Shown here: one piece after another, positions 54,388-64,000 of the stretch | Layout of the letters: each line of letters begins with the position of its first letter | Numbering within the stretch: the stretch's first letter is position 1 | Source: Granulicella rosea | GTDB taxonomy: Bacteria; Acidobacteriota; Terriglobia; Terriglobales; Acidobacteriaceae | DNA: 64,000 nucleotides | Assembly (NCBI RefSeq): GCF_900188085.1 | Contig: NZ_FZOU01000003.1 | Location: forward strand, 1 to 64,000 | Reading direction: 5' to 3' | Notes under the pieces: model-generated | Database searches by the model: none | Seen by the model: only the letters and a program-made list of their open reading frames with translations | Told to the model about the DNA's origin: nothing | Program-made: the position numbers and the translations under genes

Positions 54388-54700
54388 GCTCCGATTATAG
54401 GCGCCTTGGCAGACACGGAGCGGACCGTTCGATGGCGATGTGGAAGGCTGTGGAAGGAGCCTTTTTTCGTTACGATTCCCAAATCGGGAATCGATGGCTG
54501 AAAGTAATTTACGTGCATTACCAAAATTTCAAAATAAGGATAGATTGAATCCTTATGGTGCACCTACAGAGCAGCACAGCGCCGCATTTACCTTTGTTTC
54601 CTTTTGACTTGGGGCTTCCCGAAGAACATTTTTCTTTTTGGAACAAAACTCGACTTACTGAACGCCCACGCCAGCCGGTCCGGGGTGGGAGGAGGTCGAA
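54388..54700. other. AT-richer intergenic region upstream of rph and the sigma-54-type regulator
   Basis: No gene is seen in these 313 bases, whose right two-thirds are clearly richer in A and T than the flanks. Two hairpins are present: GATTCCC/GGGAATC (about 54475-54493) and ATAAGGAT/ATCCTTAT (54534-54541, 54549-54556). GGGAGGAGG just before 54701 is the ribosome site of the regulator. Divergent promoters for rph and the regulator are expected here, but no hexamer pair stands out. Confidence 0.5.
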
Positions 54701-56359
<1,659 letters not shown>

Positions 56360-56424
56360 ACGTCCGCGGATCGTGGGAATCGGGTAGGAAACATGGGCGC
56401 TGTATACAGAGCTGGAGACAGGCT

Positions 56425-56943
56425 ATGAGCGGAAATATTCTGATTATTTCGACTATGCAGGGTATGGAACAGTGCGCGGCTTCGATCTCACAGGAGACGA
56501 AGACCGACGTCCAGGTGGCTACCACGCGGCGGGCTGGAATCGCGGCTCTGCGGCGAACCGAGTACGATGTGGTGGTCGTCGAGGAGGGGTTGGCCGAGGG
56601 CGATCCCGAGTGGGCCGACCAGGTGTGGCATAACGCCTCCATGGCGATGCCGCTTCAGTTGAACTTCGGCATCTCCGGCTGTGCGCGGCTGAGCCGGGAG
56701 ATACGCGCCGCGCTGGCCAGGCGGATGGCGGATAAGAATCTGGCGCGCAGGGCGGCGGCCGTCGATATCGCCAACGAGCTGAAGTCGCCGGTGACGGGGC
56801 TGCTGCTGGAGTCCGAGCTGGCCTTGCGCGATCCTGGCGTCTCGCCGACGCTCGAGCCGAAGCTGCGTCATCTGGTGGAGCTGGCAGGCTCCATCCGGGA
56901 GCGTCTTCGAGCAGACGCTGAGGGACTTGGAGCCCGCGCCTAG
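56425..56943 (+). CDS. Degenerate receiver plus pseudo-HisKA protein
   Basis: The 172-residue protein has a receiver-like first half (GNILIISTMQG, AALRRTEYDVVVVEEGLAEGDPEW). At the position of the phosphoacceptor Asp (YDxVxxD) it has Glu. Its second half (about 106-165) looks like a HisKA dimerisation hairpin: AVDIANELKSPVTGLLLESELAL aligns with the DIxHELRTPLTG H-box, but His is replaced by Asn (N117). No ATPase domain follows. Both phosphorylation sites are thus replaced, suggesting a phospho-independent adaptor. It starts 65 bases after the NtrC-like gene (GGAG before ATG) and is probably in its operon. Confidence 0.65.
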   Translation: MSGNILIISTMQGMEQCAASISQETKTDVQVATTRRAGIAALRRTEYDVVVVEEGLAEGDPEWADQVWHNASMAMPLQLNFGISGCARLSREIRAALARRMADKNLARRAAAVDIANELKSPVTGLLLESELALRDPGVSPTLEPKLRHLVELAGSIRERLRADAEGLGARA

Positions 56944-56997
56944 GTCCGGCTGAGCCTCCTCGGTCGAAAAGGTTGTAGGCTAGGGGCGAGGGCTGCC

Positions 56998-57267
56998 ATG
57001 GTCTGCAACCATTTCGACGAGCTGGAAGAGTTTGCCCCGCTGCCACCCAAAGGCGCGGGGTGCGAGGAGTGCCTGAAGATCCATCAGCGCTGGGTTCATC
57101 TGCGCGAGTGCCTGGTCTGCGGGCATGTGGGTTGCTGCGATTCGTCGATCGGCAAGCATGCGACGAAGCACTTTCATTCAACCAAACATCCCGTGATGCG
57201 CAGCATCGAACCCGGCGAGAGCTGGGCCTGGTGCTTTGTGGACGAGGTGACGGTCGAGCTGGACTGA
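56998..57267 (+). CDS. UBP-type zinc finger protein
   Basis: The 89-residue protein is one ZnF-UBP domain. Metal ligands follow the family pattern: C-x(n)-CEECL, WVHLRECLVCGHVGCCDSS, then KHATKHFHSTKHPVMRSIEPGESWAWCFVDE. Stand-alone bacterial versions are widespread and of unknown role; the eukaryotic fold binds ubiquitin C-termini, which does not apply here directly. ATG at 56998 is used. It lies between the degenerate receiver gene and the CDGSH gene on the same strand. Confidence 0.88.
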   Translation: MVCNHFDELEEFAPLPPKGAGCEECLKIHQRWVHLRECLVCGHVGCCDSSIGKHATKHFHSTKHPVMRSIEPGESWAWCFVDEVTVELD

Positions 57268-57284
57268 AGTCCGGCGGGTGGAGG

Positions 57285-57303
57285 CATGGGCTTCAGCCCC
57301 ATG
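57285..57303. repeat. GGCTTCAGCC-type hairpin (repeat family 2, copy 3)
   Basis: CATGGGCTTCAGCCCCATG is a near-perfect palindrome between the UBP and CDGSH genes, with the same core as at 6.83 and 26.46 kb. Confidence 0.6.
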
Positions 57304-57393
57304 AAACGCGTGGTGAAACGCACGGGGCTTTCGCCTCGGGCTTTGCTATGCTGAAGCTGTCTGGGAGCTTCGGCGCCAGACCCAAGGAGTTTC

Positions 57394-57669
57394 ATGTCCG
57401 ACGAATCGTTGAAGGTTGTTCCCGAGGTTGAGGCGGCTGTGCCGTCGGTCAAGATTACGGTTCGCCCGAACGGCCCCTTCCGGGTCGAGGGATTGATTGC
57501 GCTGGTCGATGTGAACGGCGTGGAGTGGGATCTGACGGGCAAGCCCGCCATCTCGCTCTGCCGTTGCGGCCTGTCGTCCAAGCGTCCGTTCTGCGACGGC
57601 ACGCATGGGCGCGAGGGTTGGAAGTGCGATGCGAGCCCGATTCCCGCGGCTCCCGTGGCGCTCGGCTAG
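57394..57669 (+). CDS. CDGSH iron-sulfur domain protein
   Basis: The 91-residue protein carries the CDGSH cluster-binding motif C-R-C-G-x(4)-RPFCDGTH (three Cys and one His holding a redox-active 2Fe-2S cluster) in LCRCGLSSKRPFCDGTHG. The N-terminal half (VKITVRPNGPFRVEGLIALVDVNG) is the short beta-rich lead found in bacterial members. Role is likely in iron or redox handling. ATG at 57394 follows AAGGAG. The phosphatase-like gene begins directly after its stop. Confidence 0.92.
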   Translation: MSDESLKVVPEVEAAVPSVKITVRPNGPFRVEGLIALVDVNGVEWDLTGKPAISLCRCGLSSKRPFCDGTHGREGWKCDASPIPAAPVALG

Positions 57670-57993
57670 TTGCGGCGTCTGCTCTTTCTTTGTGCGAGGA
57701 ACCGCCTCCGCAGCCCGACCGCGGAGGCGATCTTCTCGGAGATGGCCGGCTTCGAGGTCGCGTCCGCGGGCACCGCGCCGGATGCCGAGTGCGTCGTCGA
57801 CGCGGACTTGGTCGAGTGGGCGGATACGATCTTCTGCATGGAGAATCGGCAGAAGAAGCTGCTTCAGACCCGGTTTCCCCATGCGTTGCAAGCGAAGCGG
57901 CTGGTCGTGCTCGGCATTCCCGACCGCTATGGATTCATGCAGCAGGAGCTGGTCGAACTGCTCCGGGCCAGAGTTTTGCCGTTGTTGCGATGA
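57670..57993 (+). CDS. Low-molecular-weight protein tyrosine phosphatase-like protein
   Basis: The 107-residue protein has the LMW-PTP P-loop C-x5-R-S in LFLCARNRLRSPTAEAIF (C8, R14), EVASAGTAPDA, and DTIFCMENRQKKLLQTRFP. It is shorter than classical LMW-PTPs (~150 aa) and belongs to the compact bacterial version that ends ELVELLRARV. The TTG start at 57670 abuts the CDGSH stop, so the two are cotranslated. Substrate is unknown. Confidence 0.82.
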   Translation: MRRLLFLCARNRLRSPTAEAIFSEMAGFEVASAGTAPDAECVVDADLVEWADTIFCMENRQKKLLQTRFPHALQAKRLVVLGIPDRYGFMQQELVELLRARVLPLLR

Positions 57994-58012
57994 CATATTT
58001 TTGGAGATTATT

Positions 58013-59866
58013 TTGACGCCGATCCGCTCCCGTCTCTGCCTCTGCGTGCCGATTCTGGCGCTTGCCTGTGTCTCCACCGTCTGCCTGCCGCATGGCTGGG
58101 CGCAGGCGCCGAAGGTCTCGGCGGAGAGAGCCGACGCGCCGTACACGCGCTCGGAGGCGATGATTCCCGCGCGCGACGGCGTGAAACTGCATGTGGTGAT
58201 CCTGCGGCCGACGGGCTCGGAGTCCAGGGGCGAGCCGCTGCCGTTCCTCATCACGCGTACGCCGTATGGCGTCGACGGCGCGAGCGAGAAGCGTGTGAAC
58301 GGCTCCAAGCCGGAGCTGGCGGCGAGCGGCTATATCTTTGTTTTCTGCGACATACGCGGCCGGTATAAGTCCGAAGGCCAGTTCGTCATGAACCGGCCCA
58401 TCGTGCCGCACCTGGCGCCGACCGACGTCGACGAGACGACCGACACGCGCGACACGGTCGACTGGGTGCTGAAGAACGTGCCGAACAACAGCGGCAAGGC
58501 GGGTGTGCTGGGCGTGTCCTACCCCGGATTTCTGGCCATGATGGCCGGCATCGACGCGCATCCGGCGGTGAAGGCCGTATCGCCCCAGGCCCCAATGACC
58601 GATGTGTGGATGGGCGACGACTTCTTCCACAACGGCGCCTTCCGCGAGACCTACGGCTTCGACTACGTGCAGGAGCTGGAGGCGCAGAAGACCGACGGGA
58701 CCGTCGACATGAAGGGAGACATGTACGACTTCTTCCTGAAGAACGGCAACTTCGCCGGCGCCGCAGCGACCGCCGGCATGACCAACCTGCCCACGGCGAA
58801 GATGTTCCTGGACCAGCCGGCGTATACGAAGTTCTGGCAGGATATGGCGGTCGAGAAGCGGCTGACAAAGGTCGAGGTTCCGACGCTTGAGGTCGGCGGC
58901 TGGTGGGACCAGGAGGATATGTGGGGCACGCAGGCCGAGTACGAGGCGCTGAAGCCGCACGACAAGAAGGGCGAGGTCTTCATGGTGCTCGGCCCATGGA
59001 ACCACGGCGGATGGGCCGGTCCGGGGCAGACGCTGGGTTCGAACTTCGGCTCGCAGGACTTCGGCGAGCCCACCGGCACGGAGTATCGCAAGACGATCGA
59101 GGCGCCGTTCTTCGAGAAGTACCTGAAGGGCCGCCCCGGCTACGATCTGAAGGATGTTGCGAGCTTCCGCACCGGCGTGAACAAGTGGATGCGCTACGAC
59201 GCGTGGCCGCCGCATAAGGGATTCAAAGAGGAGAACCTCTACCTGCTGCCGGCCCAGAACCTGTCGCGGGTGGAGGCGGCGGACAAGACCGTGGTCGCGG
59301 CGACCTATGTGGCAGACCCGGCTGACCCGGTGCCGTATCGCAACCGGCCCATCCAGTCGACCTACGGCGATGGCTCGAAGTGGCGGACGTGGCTCGTGGA
59401 AGATCAGCGCTTCGTCGACGCCCGCAAGGATCTGGCGAAGTTCTCGACGCCCGTGCTGGACAAGCCCGTGACCGTGACGGGCGATGTGAAGGCGGACCTC
59501 TTCGCCGCGACGACCGGTTCGGACGCGGACTGGATCGTCAAGCTGATCGACGTGGCGCCGGACGGCACACAGACCATGATCGTCGACGAGATCTTCCGCG
59601 GCCGTTACCGCAAGAGCTTCGAGTCTCCGGAGCCGATTGTCCCCGGAAAAATAGAAGAGTACAAGTGGAGCCTTCACGGCGCCGACCACACCTTCCTGAA
59701 GGGCCACAAGATCATGGTGGAGGTGCAGTCGAGCTGGTTCCCGCTCTATGACCGCAACCCCCAGACCTTCGTGCCGAACATCATGTCCGCCCCGGCCGAC
59801 GCCTACAAGAAGGCGACGGTCAGTCTGTACGCGGGCAGCCATCTTGAGATCGCGGTGGCCGACTAG
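58013..59866 (+). CDS. Secreted CocE/NonD-family hydrolase (X-Pro dipeptidyl peptidase S15-like)
   Basis: The 617-residue protein has a signal peptide (about 1-31, ending GWAQ), an alpha/beta-hydrolase domain with MIPARDGVKLHVVILRP, ITRTPYG, FCDIRGRYKSEGQF and the nucleophile S169 in LGVSYPGFLA, a helical cap, and a C-terminal jelly-roll domain (about 390-617). It is likely an alpha-amino acid or acyl ester/peptide hydrolase acting outside the cytoplasm. TTG at 58013 is chosen: GGAG six bases upstream and a complete signal peptide. The frame is open further upstream, in another frame of the phosphatase gene. Confidence 0.9.
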   Translation: MTPIRSRLCLCVPILALACVSTVCLPHGWAQAPKVSAERADAPYTRSEAMIPARDGVKLHVVILRPTGSESRGEPLPFLITRTPYGVDGASEKRVNGSKPELAASGYIFVFCDIRGRYKSEGQFVMNRPIVPHLAPTDVDETTDTRDTVDWVLKNVPNNSGKAGVLGVSYPGFLAMMAGIDAHPAVKAVSPQAPMTDVWMGDDFFHNGAFRETYGFDYVQELEAQKTDGTVDMKGDMYDFFLKNGNFAGAAATAGMTNLPTAKMFLDQPAYTKFWQDMAVEKRLTKVEVPTLEVGGWWDQEDMWGTQAEYEALKPHDKKGEVFMVLGPWNHGGWAGPGQTLGSNFGSQDFGEPTGTEYRKTIEAPFFEKYLKGRPGYDLKDVASFRTGVNKWMRYDAWPPHKGFKEENLYLLPAQNLSRVEAADKTVVAATYVADPADPVPYRNRPIQSTYGDGSKWRTWLVEDQRFVDARKDLAKFSTPVLDKPVTVTGDVKADLFAATTGSDADWIVKLIDVAPDGTQTMIVDEIFRGRYRKSFESPEPIVPGKIEEYKWSLHGADHTFLKGHKIMVEVQSSWFPLYDRNPQTFVPNIMSAPADAYKKATVSLYAGSHLEIAVAD

Positions 59867-59868
59867 CC

Positions 59869-60429
59869 ATGTCCGTGCCCTCCATCAAGACCATCAGCAC
59901 CCGCGAGGTCTATCGCAACCCCTGGACGAGTGTCCGGGAGGATGTCATCGAGCGCTCGAACGGCAAGCGCGGCATCTATGGCGTCATCGACAAGGACCCG
60001 GCCTGCATCATCATCCCGCTCGAAACCACGCCGGAGGGTGAGTTCGTCTATCTGATCGAGCAATACCGCTACACCGTGCAGGGCCGTTATCTGGAGTTTC
60101 CGCAAGGCGGATGGGAGACGGCGGAGATCGTCCCCGAGGAGCTTGCGCGTGGCGAGCTGGCCGAGGAGACCGGTCTGACCGCCGAGACCATGGTCCAGCT
60201 CGGGACCCATTGGATCGCCTACGGGGTGATGCACCAGAAGCACCACGTCTTCCTGGCCGAGGGGCTGCGGCACGGCGAGACCGACCCCGATCCCGAGGAG
60301 CACGACCTCGTCCTGCATCGGGTGCCGGTGCGCGAGTTCGAGGATATGGTGCTCGACAGCCGCATCATGGACAACTGCACCGTCGCTGCGTGGGGTCTGT
60401 ATAAAGTGTGGCGCGAACGGCAAGGATAG
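59869..60429 (+). CDS. Nudix hydrolase (ADP-ribose pyrophosphatase-like)
   Basis: The 186-residue enzyme has the Nudix box in PQGGWETAEIVPEELARGELAEETGL, where the usual R-E is G-E but the E-E-x-G metal motif is intact. VYLIEQYRYTVQGRYLEFPQGG is the typical ADP-ribose/sugar-nucleotide pyrophosphatase lead. Substrate is probably a nucleoside diphosphate sugar; this is not proved by sequence. It starts two bases after the CocE-like stop. Confidence 0.85.
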   Translation: MSVPSIKTISTREVYRNPWTSVREDVIERSNGKRGIYGVIDKDPACIIIPLETTPEGEFVYLIEQYRYTVQGRYLEFPQGGWETAEIVPEELARGELAEETGLTAETMVQLGTHWIAYGVMHQKHHVFLAEGLRHGETDPDPEEHDLVLHRVPVREFEDMVLDSRIMDNCTVAAWGLYKVWRERQG

Positions 60430-60440
60430 CCGGCTGCGCG

Positions 60441-60477
60441 GCGCCCCACATCTCGATTCCGAGACACGGGGCGCTTT
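60441..60477. terminator. Intrinsic terminator between convergent genes
   Basis: GCGCCCC (60441-60447) pairs with GGGGCGC (60468-60474), with an inner TCTCG/CGAGA stem and a TTT end. It lies between the Nudix stop and the Ig-repeat protein stop. Confidence 0.7.
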
Positions 60478-60510
60478 GAATCGTGATGAACCTTGAAGAT
60501 CGGCCGGCGC

Positions 60511-63500
60511 CTAGAAGTGGCAGGTCTGGCTGGCGCTCGCCTGGGTGACGTTGAAGGTCAGGGTCGCGGTCTGGGTCTTGCCGGTGTTCACGCCCTGAAC
60601 GTTCAACTGCACATAGTAGGTGCCGGGCGGGGTAGGGAACCAGATCTCCGTGCCGCAGCCAGTCAGCGCGTTGGTCGCGGCGAAGAGTAGCAGCAGCGCC
60701 GTCAGCAGCCGCGCGCGACCCAGCTTCTTCGAACCGCCACATCCAGCCAGAGCCACAAGTCCCAGCGGAAACAGCAACGCGAAGACCGTTCGCGAGCCGT
60801 GCAAGTCCTGGTGGGCGGCGCCGGCCTGGTCGTAGTTGCCGCAGTTGCGGCCGCCGCTGGTGTCGAGCACGACCGACCCAAGCAGCACCTCATGCGCGGC
60901 CAGCGTGGGCGAGACGCTCGCGAAGCTGCAGCTCGCCGAGATGGGAAGGTTCGAGCAGCTCAGATGCAGCGTATCGGCGAACGATCCGATGCTGGTGATC
61001 GCGTAGGGCGCGGGCGCGGTGTGGGCCGTCTCGGCGGTCAGGGTCGGCGGCGTGAAGGCGACGGTGAAGGTCGAGGGCGCGATGGTGACCGTAAGCGCCG
61101 CGGAGTTGGAAGGCAGAAAGTCCGTCGTGCCCGCATAGCTGGCGAGCAGTTGGTGCGTCCCGAGGGAGAGGGTGCTGAGGGTGATCGAGGCTGTGCCGTT
61201 CGCGGCGAGCGTACCCGAGCCCAGTGTGGCGCCGGTGGCGGGTTCGGTAAAGACGACCGGACCGCCCGGAAGCTGGGTCGAGGGCGCGTCCGCGATGGTG
61301 GCCGCCAGCGTCAGCGGCGCATTCTGGTTTCCGGGATTCGGCGTGGCTGCCAGGCTGAGAACGGTAGGCGCGGGGTTTACGGTTTGGAGCAAAGGCGAGG
61401 ACGCGGCGGCGGTGGTCACGGACTCATCGCTATACACCGCGGAACCGGTGAAGGTCGCGACGACCGGGTAGCGTCCGGCGCCGAGGCTGCTGGTGGTGAA
61501 GGTGGCCGTTCCGTTGGCTCCCAGCGATGCCGTGCCCAGCATCTCGTAGAGGCCCGACAAGTTTGTCGACGAGAAGGTCACAGCGCCGGTGAGGGTGGGC
61601 AACGCTCCCTGCGTCTGCACGGCGACCGCCGCGGTAAACTGCACGGGCTGGAAGGCGACCGAGGGATTCGGCGTGCTGGCGATGGTTACCGTCAATACCG
61701 GCGCGGTGACTACCTCCGCGATTGCCTGCGAGGTGCTCGCGGCCAGCAGCGTGTTGCCGGAGTAGACGGCGGTCAGGTTGTGGGTGCGGGGCGAGAGCGT
61801 GCTGGTCGTCATCGAGGCATGACCGGCGGCGTCGAGCGGCACAGTCGCGAGCGGCGCCGCGCCGTCGTAGAAGGTGATGGAGCCGGTGGCGATGGTCGCG
61901 GAACCGGTTGGAGCCGTCGCGGCCGAGAGGGTGACGGTCTGGCCGTAGGCGGCGGGGTTGGGGCTGACCGTCAGGCTCGTGGTCGTGGGGTGGCCGACGA
62001 CCACCTCGCTGCAGGTCGCGGAGCTTGCGGCGTATCCCGACGCGGGAACGTAGGCAGCGGTGATGGGGTGCGTGCCGATGGGTAGAAGCGCAGCATAGCT
62101 GGCCGCTCCGTTCGCCAGGGTCAGCGTGGCGAGCAGGCTGGCGCCGTCGCTGATCGTCACTGTACCGGAGGGTGTGCCGGATGCGCTGCCTGCCATCGCG
62201 ACCGCGGCCGCAAAGGCGACGGACTGGTCGGGATACGCTGGGTTTGGTGCGCAGGCGAGAGCCGTGGTGGTGGCGAGGCCAGAGAGTACGGTTTGGTTGA
62301 GAGTTGCTGACGAACTGGCATACGTATTTGCCGGGACGTAGGTAGCCGAGATGGGATGGGATCCAACCGAGAGAGAGCTGGTTGTGTATGTGGCGGTCCC
62401 CTTGCCTGTTCCTGGGATCAAGTTGACCGAACCCAGTGCGGTTGCCCCGTCTGAGAAGAGAATGCTGCCGCCGGGGGTACCGCTATTGCTCGAAACCGTC
62501 GCAGTGAATGTGATGGACTGCCCAGTCACCGAGGGATTCAGGCTGGAGACGAGCGTGGTATTGGAGGCGAGGCCTGTCACTACCTGCTGTGAGACACTGG
62601 CCGCGACGCCATCATGCAACGCATCGCCGGCGTAGCTGACCTGTACATAATGGTAGCCGACCGTCAACGTGCTGGAGGTGAAGGTGGCGACGCCGGCGGA
62701 GTTTGGAGTCAGCGTCGCGAGAACGGTATTGGTGCTGGTATCGGTGAGGGTGAGTGGTGAGAGTACGGCGTTATCCGCCAGGGACGTGATCGTCGCGGTG
62801 AAGGTGACGGGGCTTCCGAGAATCGAAGGGTTCGGGGCTGAACTCAGCTTGATGGACGGCGTATATTTCGGCACCAACAGATAAAACTTGACGGAAACAG
62901 CCGGTGGAAATGAAGCCATACCCGGATAGGTCGCGAGGTAGGCGTGCAGACCCGGAACGATTCCTGAGCCGGTATAGGTTGCAATGCCCGACGGGCCGAC
63001 CATGACGACACCAAGAGGAACGTTGTCCTGAAGAATGGTCACGGGTCCGGTCGGGGCGCCGGCTGCGGAGGTCAGGGCGACGGTAAATGTCAAGGGCTGC
63101 GTCGAGGAAGGATAGTAGGTGGATGGCGTAAGCGTCAGGATCGTCGGCGTGGCATCGAGCACGCCGGCGTACTCATAGGCTCCCATATCCACCTGGGGAT
63201 AACCCTTGCCTGTGGCGTCCTGGATGCGAGCAGCACCCGACAGATCGGTCGCCGTCATCTGCGGCGCGCTGTTATTTCCTGTATCGATTGCGGGCGAACC
63301 GGAACGAAGCTGAAAGTTAGCCTGGGATGGATCGATAAATTGAGGATCGGCGGAGATATTGCCGTATGTGCCTGTCTGATCGGGGCAAACGCCGCCGTAG
63401 GCCGCACCGGCGGGATTATAGAGGTCGTTATGGTCGAAGACGAGTGGGGTATAGCTGAGGTAGTTGTAGATGGAGCCGCACGAGACAGCAACTCCTCCGG

Positions 63501-64000
63501 CTGAACCAACCACGATGTTGTTCACCAGAACATACTGCCCCAGATTTCCTTCCAGATAGACCTGAGAGGGAGGCGCGTCACCGAAGGCTCCTCCCTCCGT
63601 CGAAGTCTGCTTGTTGCCGTAGACGGTATTGGAGGCCAGGATTCCAATGAACGGCCCTGCCGACTCATCGGGCGGCCTGAGGGAGATTGCGCCATCTGTC
63701 GCTGCCTGATTTCCGTAGATCAGGTTGCCGATGATGACGACTTCATCCGTGTTGAAGGCAATGATGGCGCCGCCGTCGCCGAGCGTCAAATTATTGCGGA
63801 TCGTATTCCCTACGATCGAAGCGTCTGCTCCCCAGACGGCGACTCCCGGTCCGCCATTACCGCCTGCATCCTCACGCCCAGACTGGACATTATTCTGAAT
63901 GATATTGCCAACGACGCGCGCGTAAGGAGTATTGGCCGCTGTACCCCCATTGTAATAAGCGAGGGAGCCTGAAAGCCAGATGGCGGCTCCGCCCGCAAAG
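60511..64000 (-). CDS. Large surface protein: beta-helix plus seven Ig-like repeats (5' end beyond window)
   Basis: The frame is open from the right edge, so only the C-terminal >1160 residues are seen. The first ~270 residues form a right-handed beta-helix-like repeat region (RVVGNIIQNN, SIVGNTIRNN, VVIIGNLIYGNQ, LVNNIVVG). Seven Ig-like domains of about 95 residues follow, each opening TxxxLxxxPNP and ending TSTLSxGxHxxxAxYxG. The C-terminus has two short hydrophobic segments each with Cys-Gly (LVALAGCGG, ALTGCG), then TPPGTYYVQLNVQG. This layout is common in acidobacterial secreted proteins; an adhesion or polysaccharide-binding role is inferred. It is convergent with the Nudix gene. Confidence 0.88.
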   Translation of the reverse strand, partial: FAGGAAIWLSGSLAYYNGGTAANTPYARVVGNIIQNNVQSGREDAGGNGGPGVAVWGADASIVGNTIRNNLTLGDGGAIIAFNTDEVVIIGNLIYGNQAATDGAISLRPPDESAGPFIGILASNTVYGNKQTSTEGGAFGDAPPSQVYLEGNLGQYVLVNNIVVGSAGGVAVSCGSIYNYLSYTPLVFDHNDLYNPAGAAYGGVCPDQTGTYGNISADPQFIDPSQANFQLRSGSPAIDTGNNSAPQMTATDLSGAARIQDATGKGYPQVDMGAYEYAGVLDATPTILTLTPSTYYPSSTQPLTFTVALTSAAGAPTGPVTILQDNVPLGVVMVGPSGIATYTGSGIVPGLHAYLATYPGMASFPPAVSVKFYLLVPKYTPSIKLSSAPNPSILGSPVTFTATITSLADNAVLSPLTLTDTSTNTVLATLTPNSAGVATFTSSTLTVGYHYVQVSYAGDALHDGVAASVSQQVVTGLASNTTLVSSLNPSVTGQSITFTATVSSNSGTPGGSILFSDGATALGSVNLIPGTGKGTATYTTSSLSVGSHPISATYVPANTYASSSATLNQTVLSGLATTTALACAPNPAYPDQSVAFAAAVAMAGSASGTPSGTVTISDGASLLATLTLANGAASYAALLPIGTHPITAAYVPASGYAASSATCSEVVVGHPTTTSLTVSPNPAAYGQTVTLSAATAPTGSATIATGSITFYDGAAPLATVPLDAAGHASMTTSTLSPRTHNLTAVYSGNTLLAASTSQAIAEVVTAPVLTVTIASTPNPSVAFQPVQFTAAVAVQTQGALPTLTGAVTFSSTNLSGLYEMLGTASLGANGTATFTTSSLGAGRYPVVATFTGSAVYSDESVTTAAASSPLLQTVNPAPTVLSLAATPNPGNQNAPLTLAATIADAPSTQLPGGPVVFTEPATGATLGSGTLAANGTASITLSTLSLGTHQLLASYAGTTDFLPSNSAALTVTIAPSTFTVAFTPPTLTAETAHTAPAPYAITSIGSFADTLHLSCSNLPISASCSFASVSPTLAAHEVLLGSVVLDTSGGRNCGNYDQAGAAHQDLHGSRTVFALLFPLGLVALAGCGGSKKLGRARLLTALLLLFAATNALTGCGTEIWFPTPPGTYYVQLNVQGVNTGKTQTATLTFNVTQASASQTCHF

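Overview
The window is GC-rich, densely coded bacterial chromosome. The meso-diaminopimelate-type MurE (DNPR motif), an OFA transporter with its small subunit, the Ig-repeat secreted protein with its characteristic C-terminal hydrophobic/Cys tail, and many short membrane proteins suggest an Acidobacteriota member of the Terriglobia (Granulicella/Terriglobus/Edaphobacter-like). That placement is an inference from gene content; no rRNA or tRNA gene is visible to confirm it.

Layout. 1-6.8 kb: the start of a TonB-like protein, a UDP-glucose 4-epimerase, a DUF421 membrane protein, an OFA-family transporter with a 52-residue small subunit, and acetyl-CoA synthetase. 6.9-14.6 kb: a GAF-PAS-PAS-PAS histidine kinase, a SnoaL-like secreted protein, a dicarboxylate/glutamate-type symporter, 1-deoxyxylulose-5-phosphate synthase, and two small unknowns. 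14.7-20 kb: an iron-uptake pair (siderophore TonB receptor and PiuC-type hydroxylase) behind a duplicated operator-like site, then a fasciclin protein and a DUF2127 membrane protein.

20.1-44.5 kb is a division/cell-wall (dcw) cluster: mraZ-rsmH-ftsL-ftsI-murE-murF-mraY-murD-ftsW-murG-murC-ftsQ-ftsA-ftsZ. It lacks murB and ddl. It is broken by unrelated genes: a Lys/Ala/His-rich protein, an antisense PemK/MazF-type toxin-antitoxin pair with two small genes, an antisense WxPGxW-repeat secreted protein, an antisense pair of overlapping membrane-protein genes, and an AT-richer RecB-like nuclease gene between ftsA and ftsZ. A dispersed hairpin repeat sits in most of its non-coupled gaps. Four 10-bp-spaced boxes upstream of mraZ fit MraZ autoregulation.

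44.6-54.4 kb: a secreted penicillin-binding protein, a haem-O synthase/CtaM-like cytochrome-oxidase assembly group, ssb, frataxin-like cyaY, a WaaE-like glycosyltransferase, a thioesterase, an HMG-CoA-lyase-like protein lacking the usual Cys, nicotinamidase with two coupled membrane-protein genes, and RNase PH. 54.7-64 kb: an NtrC-like regulator with an altered GAFTGA loop, a downstream protein in which the receiver Asp and the kinase His both look replaced, a UBP zinc finger, a CDGSH protein, an LMW-PTP-like protein, a CocE/NonD hydrolase, a Nudix hydrolase, and the C-terminal >1160 residues of a beta-helix plus Ig-repeat surface protein that runs off the right edge.
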